40,925 bases of DNA from Planctomycetota bacterium (lineage in GTDB: Bacteria > Planctomycetota > JAJSAM01 > JAJVHW01). The stretch spans positions 1 to 40,925 of the forward strand of contig JAIOPE010000080.1 of the NCBI GenBank assembly GCA_021414065.1, written 5' to 3'. The notes under the pieces are model-generated. The model had not been told where the DNA came from and did no database searches. It worked only from the letters and a program-made list of their open reading frames with translations. Positions 22,909 to 30,553 of this stretch are shown in pieces. Every line of letters begins with the position of its first letter. Positions within the stretch are counted from its first letter, which is position 1. Made by a program: the position numbers and the translations under genes.

Positions 22909-24953
22909 GGTGCCGCGATCGCCGTTCGCCACTTCGTGAGATCCTCACCCTCGGCGAGCACGATCAGCTCGTCGCCCTCGATCAGCTTCATGTGTGCCTC
23001 GGGGAGGATCCGCTGCTCGCCGCCCTCGTCGTCCGGGCGGATGATGAAGAGAACGGTCAGCTTCCAGTGCGTGCGGATGCCGGCCTCGCCGAGCGTGATC
23101 CCGAGATGCGCCTTGAGCGGCGGTACGCGGGCGATCTCGACGCCCTTCGGCAGCGCGACGTAGTCCGTGTGGGCCGTGCCCTGGTCGTCGCGGCGGACGA
23201 ACTTCGCACGCAGATTGTGGCGCTGGAGGACTTCGACGTGGAGCGCCGACATCACGTCGCGCCGGGCGACGGTCGCGAGCAGGCGCTTCGTCGCCGGGTC
23301 CACGACCGGAAGCTCCTCGATGTCGCTCGACTCGAGCGCGTCGAAGACCTGCGTCAGCGTCTGGTCCACGGTCACCGGCTCGATGAAAGTGGCGAGGTCG
23401 AGCGCGATGATGCCCGGCCCAAGGTCGCCGAGCGATGCGAGCTGGATCACGTCGTGGATCCGGATCGTACCCAGGTACTTCATGTTGTCGCCGCAGACGT
23501 ACACCGCGCTCACGCGGCTCGCCGTGATGAGCGGGACGACGTCTCCGTACGTCGCCGTGCGGGCGACCCAGGTAGGCGACGTCCGCATGACATCTTCGAC
23601 GCGCGTCGTCGCGAGCACCGTCTCCTCGATGCCGAGCGGAGCCGTTCGGCCGCGCGCCGCGAGACCCTCGTCGTAGACGCTGTACTTGTAGAGCGAGCGC
23701 GCCACGAGGCTCGCCGTGATGCAGCCGAGCATGAGCGGCAGCACGATGTCGTAGTTCAGCGTCATCTCGAAGAGGACCATCACGGCCATGATCGGCGCGC
23801 GGGTGGTGCCCGCGACGAGGCAGCCCATCCCGACGAGCGCGTACCCGCCGTAGTTGCCGACCGCGTGCGGCGCGAACGCGTTCACCACCGCGCCGACCGC
23901 CGCGCCGAGCGCGGCTCCGACGAACAGGCTCGGCGTGAACACGCCGCCGGACGCGCCCGCGCCGACCACGAGCGATGTCGCGAGCGTCTTCACGGCGCCG
24001 AGCGCGAGGAACACGGCGACGAGTTCGTACCACTCGGCGCCGGCGAGGCGCGGGCTCGTGCCGTTCAAGATCTCGCTCACCGCCGCATACCCGTTGCCGC
24101 AGGCCTCCGGGAACTGGATCGCCACGGCGCCCATGAGCAGGCCGGCGACCGTCATGCACGCCCAGCGGGGCAGTCGGACGCGCGAGAAGATGTCCTCCGC
24201 GCGGCGCACCGCGTCCTGGAAGCCGGCGGCCGCGAATCCGCAGAGCACGCCGAGGAGGATGTAGGGGACGAGTTCCGCCAGCGAGTGCAGCTTGAAGTCC
24301 ACGGGCACTCGGTACACCGGTTCGTCGCCCGCGATCCACCGCGTGACGAGCGTGGACGCGACCGACGCGACGACGACCGGCGCGAACAACTCCATCGCGA
24401 AGTTCCCGAGGACCACCTCGAGGGCGAAGATCGCCCCGGCGATCGGTGCGTTGTAGGCGCCGGCGAATCCGGCTGCGACGCCGCACCCGAGGAGCAACGC
24501 GCGGTCCTTCATCGGGACGCGGAAGATCTTCCCGAACAGCGACCCCGCCGCGGCTGCGAGGCTGATGATCGGACCCTCGCGTCCGATGGACCCTCCGGTC
24601 ACGATCACGCACATGGAACCGAGCGACCGCGTGACGGCCGAGCGCATCGACACGCCGCCTCGTTTGACCGACACGGCCTCCATGATGTCGCCGAAACCGG
24701 CTCCCGGGCCGTGCGGCACCAGCCATTTCGCAACGAGGGCCGCGAGGAGCATCCCGACGGCCGGGATCGTCAGGAGGAGGGGCCAGGACATCGCCCGAGC
24801 GCCCTCGACGACGTTCGAACCGAACCCGGCAAGATTCTGGAATCGTTCAGCAGCCGCCTTGAACACAAGGCAGGCGACGCCGCCGGCGAAGCCGACGATC
24901 GCGGCTCGTCCGAACCCAGTCAGGAGCTCTTGAGTGCGCTGTCCCGCCCGCAT
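22905..24953 (-). CDS. ClC-type chloride channel/antiporter with CBS pair and TrkA-C domain
   Basis: The 682-aa protein is a voltage-gated-ClC family channel or H+/Cl- exchanger. The membrane part (about 15-440) has GGSIGREGPII with the gating Glu of GREGP at residue 126, and GASGGVFTPSLFVGAALGA, the second signature. VEDVMRTSPTWVARTATYGD and LTQVFDALESSDIEELPVVD mark two CBS domains (about 450-580) that bind adenosine ligands in the family. The end, GEAGIRTHWKLTVLFIIRPD then MKLIEGDELIVLAEGEDL, is a TrkA-C (RCK C-terminal) domain. This CBS plus TrkA-C combination suggests ligand-controlled ion flux. It is the first gene of a two-gene unit with mobB. Confidence 0.94.
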   Translation of the reverse strand: MRAGQRTQELLTGFGRAAIVGFAGGVACLVFKAAAERFQNLAGFGSNVVEGARAMSWPLLLTIPAVGMLLAALVAKWLVPHGPGAGFGDIMEAVSVKRGGVSMRSAVTRSLGSMCVIVTGGSIGREGPIISLAAAAGSLFGKIFRVPMKDRALLLGCGVAAGFAGAYNAPIAGAIFALEVVLGNFAMELFAPVVVASVASTLVTRWIAGDEPVYRVPVDFKLHSLAELVPYILLGVLCGFAAAGFQDAVRRAEDIFSRVRLPRWACMTVAGLLMGAVAIQFPEACGNGYAAVSEILNGTSPRLAGAEWYELVAVFLALGAVKTLATSLVVGAGASGGVFTPSLFVGAALGAAVGAVVNAFAPHAVGNYGGYALVGMGCLVAGTTRAPIMAVMVLFEMTLNYDIVLPLMLGCITASLVARSLYKYSVYDEGLAARGRTAPLGIEETVLATTRVEDVMRTSPTWVARTATYGDVVPLITASRVSAVYVCGDNMKYLGTIRIHDVIQLASLGDLGPGIIALDLATFIEPVTVDQTLTQVFDALESSDIEELPVVDPATKRLLATVARRDVMSALHVEVLQRHNLRAKFVRRDDQGTAHTDYVALPKGVEIARVPPLKAHLGITLGEAGIRTHWKLTVLFIIRPDDEGGEQRILPEAHMKLIEGDELIVLAEGEDLTKWRTAIAAP

Positions 24954-25049
24954 GTTTGAGGCGGGATGCTACTTCGTCTCCAATGCGGATGGCCGAAACG
25001 AACTTCGCTCCTGGGCCTTTCGACTACGATGCCGCCCTTCTCACCTCCT

Positions 25050-25054
25050 GGAGG
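25050..25054 (+). promoter_or_regulatory. Ribosome binding site that sets the Tex start
   Basis: GGAGG lies 6 nt before the GTG at 25061. The in-frame ATG codons at 24983 and 24989 and the TTG at 24956 have no purine-rich site upstream. CCTCC at 25044-25048 is complementary to it and could hide it in a small hairpin. Confidence 0.55.
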
Positions 25055-25060
25055 CTTTCT

Positions 25061-28000
25061 GTGCCCGACGGGCTTCTCCCCACCTTGCAGCGGCGCTTTG
25101 CCGCGGCGGCCGCTGCGCTGCCGAGAGCGCTGCCTGCGATCGAGTCTGACGATCCGACCGCGTTTCTCGCGCGCTACCGCCGAGATGCGCTGGCCGGACT
25201 CCAAGAGGGCGCCTTCCGCAAACTGCGGACTGCCACCCGAGAGGAGAAGGAGATCGAGCGACGCCGCAACGCGGCCAAGCGCGCACTCGACAAGGCAGGG
25301 CGTCTCGACGCTTCCTTGGCGGGGCGGATCTCCGGGTCGCGCGACACGATCTGGCTGGAAGACCTCCTGCGCCCGGTGCGCAAGTCTTCGGACGCCGCTC
25401 CGCACGATCCGATGATCGAAGTCGCCAGGACGATCGTTGCGGCGGGCCCGGTGGCCGTCGAAGCGACGATCCACGACATCGACGACACGCCGGAGACGGA
25501 CGAGGCCGCCGGAGCCGACGACGACGCGCCGCAGGGCGACGGATCGGCGTCGGACGAGGCAACCGCCGACGCATCCGCCGATTCGGCGGGCGAGGCTCCG
25601 GCTGCGGACGCTCCCACCGATGCTCCCAAGGACGGGCCCGCGGATGCGCCCGCCGAGGCTGCCGCCACGCCGGCGGAATCGATCGTCACACCAACTGCCG
25701 TCACGCCAACTGCCGTCACGCAGACGACTGAGGCGCCAGCGACCGAGGCAGCGACGCCGGATGCGGCGGTTGCCGATGCGAGCTCCGGTCCGGCCGTCGC
25801 GCCGACCGTCGCGCCGACCGGCGCACAGTCCATCGAAGAGTTGCTGAAGCCGTTCTGTGGCGCCGACGGTGCGCACCCCACTGCGGCGGACCAGCGGCAG
25901 CGGCTCGTGGGACTCGTCGCGTCGCTCCTCGGCGACGACCCGGACCTGCGCGCCGTCGTCCGTGCGGTCGTGAAGCGTCGCGGCACGATCGCGACCGACG
26001 TATCGCGCGACCACGCGTCGTCGGAGCCGTGGAAGGCGTTCGTCGGCTCGCGCCGTCCCCTCGGTGAAATCCGCGCCCGCGATCTTCTCCTGCTGCGCCG
26101 CGGACAGAAGCTCGGTGCGGTCCGCGTCAAGACGGAGATCCCGGAGGAAGAGCGCGCGAAGCTCCTCGCCGGGCCGCTCGCGCCGGCCGCCGGGCACCCG
26201 TACGCGGAGATCCTCGCCGAAGCGGCGAAGGACTCCCTCGACCGCGTCCTGATCCCGGCCGCGGGCTCGACGATCCTCGCCGAGCGCCGCCGCAACGGCA
26301 CCCGTTCGCTCCTGCCGCGGATCATGCAGACGCTCCAGGAGCGCCTGATGACGCCGCCCGCGGGCGGTGTCCCCGTGGTCGCCGTCGCTCCGGGCACACC
26401 CGGCTCCTGCCGCATCTTGCTGATCGACGCCACGGGCCGTCCCGGTACGTCGGTCGCCGTGCATCCCTTCCCGCCCCAGAACGAGAAGGAGGCCGCCGCG
26501 AAGGCGCTGGCCGACGTGCTTCGCGATTCCGGAGCGAAACTCGTCGCGGTCGCCGCCAGCCGCAAGGCGCGGGCGACTCGCGCGTTCGCCGAGGACGCGC
26601 TCGCGCTCTGCCGCGACCTCGGTGCGTCGCCGGTGCTCGTCAACGAGGCGGCCGCTGCGCGATGGGCGGAAACCGACGATGCGAAGGCCGACGCGCCCGA
26701 ACTCACCGCCTCGGCGAGGACGGCGCTGTCTCTCGGTCGGTCGGTCCAAGACCCTCTTCGCGAAGCTGCGCGCTGGGATCTGACGGAGCTTCCGCTCGAT
26801 CCGGCCCAGCGCGACCTCGATCAGGGTGAGCTCCGCCTCGCTCTCGACGAGGTGCTCGAAGCGTGCGTGGCCGACGTCGGCGTTGACGTCAACACCGCGC
26901 CCGTCTCGCTCCTCGCCCGGGTTCCGGGCCTCGGGATGAACGGCGCGAAGGCGATCGTCACCGCGCGCGCCGTCGGCACGTTCGGGAGTCGCGCCAAGAT
27001 CAAGGAAGTCCCTGGGCTCTCAGGCGATCAGTGGCAGCGCGCCGGCGGGTTCCTGCGCGTCAAGGACGGCGTCGATCCGATCGATGCAACGGGCGTGCAC
27101 CCGACCGGCGTGGACATCGTCGTGGCGATCGCTGCGGCGAAGTCCGTCGAGCCGTCTGCGCTGGTGGGTGCAGAGGCGCTCCTCGCCGACCTGGACCCGG
27201 CGCAGTTCGCCGGTGCCGTGCACACGGTGAGCGACGTCGAGAGCGTGATCGCTGAACTGCGCGCCGGTTCGGCCGACCCGCGCACGAAGTTCGTCGCGCC
27301 GGCGTTCAACCCCGGCGTCCAGAACATGAAGGACCTCCAGCCCGGCATGGAGATGGACGGCGTCGTCGCGAGCGTGTCCACGTTCGGAGCGTTCGTGGAC
27401 GTCGGCGTCCGCCAGCAGGGCCTCGTGCACGTCTCCGAGATGTCGCACGAGTTCATCCGCGAGCCGTCGCAGGTCGTCAAGCCCGGGCAGAAGGTCCGGG
27501 TGAAGGTGCTTTCGATCGATCCGGCCAAGCGCCGAATCTCCCTCAGCATGAAGGCGCTCATCCCGGCGCCCGAGCGTCCGGCGGAGACGGAGCGTCCGGC
27601 GCGTCGCAACTTCGGCGCACCGGCGGGAGCCGCGCCCTCGGGCGGCGGATTCGGTGGAAGTGGCGGTGGCGGTGGCGGCTTCGGCGGTGCGCCGAGGGCC
27701 CCGCGTCGCGATGGCGGCGGCGGGTTCGGCGGCGGTCCCGGTGGTCCCGGCGGCGGGTTCCCCCGCGGCGGGCGCGACGATCGTCGTGGCGGGCCTCCCG
27801 GCCCGTTCCAGCCGGAGCGTCCCGGCACGGCGCCGCGCCGCGCGGCGAAGGGGCGTCGTCCCGGAGAAGACAACAAGCGCGACGACGCGCTCGGCCTGTC
27901 GCGCAACCGCGAGGACCGCAAGGGCAAGAAGGGCGCCGCGCTCCTGGTGGCCGACGAGGCCGCCGAGCAGGCGCCGCGTTCGAAGCCCATCGTGAAGGGC

Positions 28001-28276
28001 CCCGATCCGTTCCAGGCGCAGCTCGACGCACTCGCGGCGAAGCTCGGCTTGGCTGCGGGGCGTCGCGCTCCGGCTCCGGCACCCGTTGCCGTGGTCCCCG
28101 CTTCGGAAGAACCGAAGAATCGCAAGGAACGCCGCGCGATGCTGCTGGCGCAACGGGCGGCTTCGGGTGCGACGACTCCTGCGGAGACGGCTCCGGCGTC
28201 AGACAACTCCGCGGGCTCCGCCGAGACACCGGCTGCCGAGTCTCCCGCAGCCGATGCGACCTCGTCCGACTCGTAG
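25061..28276 (+). CDS. tex: Tex-family S1 RNA-binding protein with low-complexity insertion and Gly/Arg tail
   Basis: The 1071-aa product is far longer than usual Tex proteins (about 720-790 aa). The order is: Tex N-terminal helices (FLARYRRDALAGLQEGAFRK, REEKEIERRR); an Asp/Ala/Thr/Pro-rich insertion at about 142-252; the helical core; a YqgF domain at about 436-560; helix-hairpin-helix (VGVDVNTAPVSLLARVPGLG, FGSRAKIKEVPGLSGDQW, GFLRVKDGVDPIDATGVHP); and an S1 domain (GVVASVSTFGAFVDVGVRQQ then GLVHVSEMS). A Gly/Arg-rich tail and a Lys-rich end follow. The YqgF loop is VAVAPGTPGSC where Tex has a DPG, so its Asp is lost. Known Tex proteins bind RNA in transcription. The GTG at 25061 is favoured by its ribosome site; an upstream ATG is possible. 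Confidence 0.85.
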   Translation: MPDGLLPTLQRRFAAAAAALPRALPAIESDDPTAFLARYRRDALAGLQEGAFRKLRTATREEKEIERRRNAAKRALDKAGRLDASLAGRISGSRDTIWLEDLLRPVRKSSDAAPHDPMIEVARTIVAAGPVAVEATIHDIDDTPETDEAAGADDDAPQGDGSASDEATADASADSAGEAPAADAPTDAPKDGPADAPAEAAATPAESIVTPTAVTPTAVTQTTEAPATEAATPDAAVADASSGPAVAPTVAPTGAQSIEELLKPFCGADGAHPTAADQRQRLVGLVASLLGDDPDLRAVVRAVVKRRGTIATDVSRDHASSEPWKAFVGSRRPLGEIRARDLLLLRRGQKLGAVRVKTEIPEEERAKLLAGPLAPAAGHPYAEILAEAAKDSLDRVLIPAAGSTILAERRRNGTRSLLPRIMQTLQERLMTPPAGGVPVVAVAPGTPGSCRILLIDATGRPGTSVAVHPFPPQNEKEAAAKALADVLRDSGAKLVAVAASRKARATRAFAEDALALCRDLGASPVLVNEAAAARWAETDDAKADAPELTASARTALSLGRSVQDPLREAARWDLTELPLDPAQRDLDQGELRLALDEVLEACVADVGVDVNTAPVSLLARVPGLGMNGAKAIVTARAVGTFGSRAKIKEVPGLSGDQWQRAGGFLRVKDGVDPIDATGVHPTGVDIVVAIAAAKSVEPSALVGAEALLADLDPAQFAGAVHTVSDVESVIAELRAGSADPRTKFVAPAFNPGVQNMKDLQPGMEMDGVVASVSTFGAFVDVGVRQQGLVHVSEMSHEFIREPSQVVKPGQKVRVKVLSIDPAKRRISLSMKALIPAPERPAETERPARRNFGAPAGAAPSGGGFGGSGGGGGGFGGAPRAPRRDGGGGFGGGPGGPGGGFPRGGRDDRRGGPPGPFQPERPGTAPRRAAKGRRPGEDNKRDDALGLSRNREDRKGKKGAALLVADEAAEQAPRSKPIVKGPDPFQAQLDALAAKLGLAAGRRAPAPAPVAVVPASEEPKNRKERRAMLLAQRAASGATTPAETAPASDNSAGSAETPAAESPAADATSSDS

Positions 28277-28306
28277 TCGTTCAACGTCAGGCGTTCGCGA
28301 AAACTG

Positions 28307-28335
28307 CGTTCGAGAGAACGTCGTTCGAGAGAACG
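28307..28335. repeat. Two adjacent copies of a short dyad
   Basis: CGTTCGAGAGAACG occurs at 28307-28320 and again at 28322-28335; each has 5-bp inverted arms CGTTC/GAACG around GAGA. They lie in the 174-bp gap between the Tex stop and the start at 28451. Spacing of 15 bp fits paired operator half-sites; as hairpins they are weak terminators without a T-tract. Confidence 0.5.
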
Positions 28336-28450
28336 GCGGATGGCGCCGATGCGTGCGGAACCGGCACGCGTCGGCGTTCGTCCCACTGCGTGGCCGCTTC
28401 GCGTCTCGTTTGCCTGCGACCCGAGTTGCGGCGACCGTGGAGACCCACCG

Positions 28451-29362
28451 ATGAAGACGATCGTCCTGCGCGTCGCGCTCGCGGCGCTGGTGCTCATCGC
28501 AGCCGCGCCGGTTCCGGCGCACTCGGCGGAGTCGTTCGCCGCCGCATCGGTGGGGCAGCGCGCGCCGGAGATCCGGGTGAAGGACTGGATCGGCGGCGAC
28601 GGGCGCACGACTCTCGCCGACTTCGGCGGCGAGGTGGTGTTCCTCGAGTTCTGGGCGACCCATTGCCCCGCGTCACGCGCTCAGGTTCCACATCTGACGA
28701 AGCTCCAGGAGCGGTGGGGCGCGAAGGGCCTCTCGATTCTCGCGATCACCGGCGAGGACCGATCGACGGTGCTTCGCTACATGGCCCACGAAGACGCAGG
28801 CTTCGGCTACGCGGTCGCGCTGGGTGACGCGCCCGAGTACCCGTGCCCCGGCCTCCCGTACGCGGCGCTCATCGGCCCCGACGGGAACGTCGAGTACCTT
28901 GGCGAACCGGGCGGCGTTCCGTCGAAGACGATCGAAGCGCTGCTCAAGAAGGTCGTGAAGCCCACCGCCGACGAGCAGGCGGCGCGCGCTGCGAAGATGC
29001 TTGAATCCGCCGAGGCGCTCGTCGCGTCGAAGGACCTCCTCCGCGCTGCCGCGCTCTTCGCGAAGGTGGAGGCGCGCTTCCCTGCGTCGGACGCAGCTCG
29101 CAAGGCCGGTGCCCGCGCGAAGGACATCCAGTCGGGTGACTTCGCCGCCGAGTTCGCCGCGCAGACCGAACTCCAGAAACTCGTGGGCGGCGCCGAGCGC
29201 CCGTCCGAGGCCGACACGAAGCGCATGTCGAAGCTCGTGAAGCCGCTCGAGAAGAAGGCCGCCGACTGGAAGACGTCGGCCCCTCGCGCTGCTGAACTCG
29301 CCACGCTCTGGCGCGACATCGCCGCCGAAACGTGGGCCGAGGCAAACGCCAAGCGCAAGTAG
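28451..29362 (+). CDS. Exported TlpA-like thioredoxin-fold protein with a single active-site cysteine
   Basis: The 303-aa protein starts at the ATG at 28451. MKTIVLRVALAALVLIAAAP and PVPAHSAES form a signal peptide. Residues 33-170 are a TlpA/ResA-type AhpC-TSA fold: VGQRAPEIRVKDWIGGDGRT, VVFLEFWATHCPASRAQVPH, then LPYAALIGPDGNVEYLGEPG. The usual WCxxC is HCPAS, with only Cys72 retained and Ser75 in place of the second Cys. It can therefore not form the internal disulfide and may act as a monothiol or a binding protein. The C-terminal 130 residues are helical and may be TPR-like (ALVASKDLLRAAALFAKVEA). It ends 24 bp from the convergent permease gene. Confidence 0.85.
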   Translation: MKTIVLRVALAALVLIAAAPVPAHSAESFAAASVGQRAPEIRVKDWIGGDGRTTLADFGGEVVFLEFWATHCPASRAQVPHLTKLQERWGAKGLSILAITGEDRSTVLRYMAHEDAGFGYAVALGDAPEYPCPGLPYAALIGPDGNVEYLGEPGGVPSKTIEALLKKVVKPTADEQAARAAKMLESAEALVASKDLLRAAALFAKVEARFPASDAARKAGARAKDIQSGDFAAEFAAQTELQKLVGGAERPSEADTKRMSKLVKPLEKKAADWKTSAPRAAELATLWRDIAAETWAEANAKRK

Positions 29363-29386
29363 CGGAAGCGATGCCTTCTCAGCCTT

Positions 29387-30553
29387 TCAGCGGCGGAGCT
29401 TCGGGTCCATCGCGTCGCGGAGGCCCTGGCCGAACAGGTTGAAGGCGGTCAGGGTCACGAAGATGGCGATGCCGGGCGGCAGGATCAGGTGGGTGGCACC
29501 CTCCTGGACGTACTGACGGCCCTGGCTCACGATCTCGCCCCACGACGCGACGGACGTGTCGCCGAAGCCGAGGAACGAGAGGCCCGACTCGGTGAGCACC
29601 GCGCCCGCGACGCCGAACGCCGCGCTGACGAACACCGGCGCGAGCGAGTTCGGGAGGATCTGCCGGAACATGATGCGCGTCTCGGAGAACCCGAGCGCAC
29701 GGGCCGCCATCACGTAGTCGAGCCCCTTGTTCTTCATCACTTCGCCGCGCACGAGGCGGAAGATCCCGGTCCACCCGATGAACCCGATCACGAGCATGAT
29801 GTTCAGGTTCGACGGCGGGAGGAACGCGATCACGGTGATGATCAGGAAGAAGGTCGGGAAGCACATGACCACTTCCACGATGCGCGAGAGCAGCAGGTCC
29901 ACCTTCCCACCGTAGTAGCCCGCCAGCAGCCCCAGCGTGACGCCGAGCAGCACGGCGATGGCCTCCGCCACGACGCCGACCGTCACCGCCACGACCGATC
30001 CGTGGACGATGCGCGCGGCGACGTCGCGCCCCTGGTCGTCCGTGCCGAGGAACCGCTGCGTCTCGTACGAAGGAGTCTTCTTCAACTGCGTGCCGTCGGG
30101 ACGCGTCGGGTGCCACGGGATCGGCGGCATGACGCTGAACCCGAGGTCCGGTCCGCCCTCGGCGATCACCTGCTTCCACGTCTTGCCCTCGAGTTCCGGG
30201 TAGACGTCGCCGAACGGGAACGAGTCGCCGACCTTCCAGCTCTTCATGTCGTAGCGCAGGCCGCGCCACGGGACCCAGGTGTCCACGTACGTCGTGAACG
30301 CCGGGAAGCTGAGCGAGCCCTTGTATCTCGCGACGATCGGCTGGTCGTTCGCGAGGATCGGCGAGAGCGCCGCCACGACGATCAGCACGAGGACGATCCA
30401 GAGCCCGGCCATTCCGGCGCGGTTCTTCTTCAACTGCGTCCACACGATCCGCGTGTACGTCTGCCCCTCGCGCTCGTGCCGCTTCTCGAGGTCGGCGACG
30501 GAGGTCGTCGCGGATCCGTCGGACGCCGGCTTCTGCGGTGCAGGGGCGCTCAT
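29387..30553 (-). CDS. YejE-like peptide ABC transporter permease
   Basis: The 388-aa protein is a binding-protein-dependent permease of the OppC/DppC family. TM1 is at about 47-66. A long extracytoplasmic loop (67-165) contains LANDQPIVARYKGSLSFPAF and PPIPWHP, the layout of YejE, the microcin C/peptide permease subunit, and not the short loop of DppC. RFLGTDDQGRDVAARIVHGS begins the conserved membrane domain. DYVMAARALGFSETRIMFRQ with ILPNSLAPV is the EAA loop that contacts the ATPase. Its ATG overlaps the stop of the WD40-containing YejB-like gene (ATGA), so it is the last gene of the operon. No ATPase gene follows; the next gene is convergent. Confidence 0.92.
   Translation of the reverse strand: MSAPAPQKPASDGSATTSVADLEKRHEREGQTYTRIVWTQLKKNRAGMAGLWIVLVLIVVAALSPILANDQPIVARYKGSLSFPAFTTYVDTWVPWRGLRYDMKSWKVGDSFPFGDVYPELEGKTWKQVIAEGGPDLGFSVMPPIPWHPTRPDGTQLKKTPSYETQRFLGTDDQGRDVAARIVHGSVVAVTVGVVAEAIAVLLGVTLGLLAGYYGGKVDLLLSRIVEVVMCFPTFFLIITVIAFLPPSNLNIMLVIGFIGWTGIFRLVRGEVMKNKGLDYVMAARALGFSETRIMFRQILPNSLAPVFVSAAFGVAGAVLTESGLSFLGFGDTSVASWGEIVSQGRQYVQEGATHLILPPGIAIFVTLTAFNLFGQGLRDAMDPKLRR

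Noticed and set aside
25174-26706. 510-codon minus-strand frame inside the tex gene
   Set aside because: Ser/Ala/Arg-rich shadow frame with no motif; the opposite strand has clear Tex domains.
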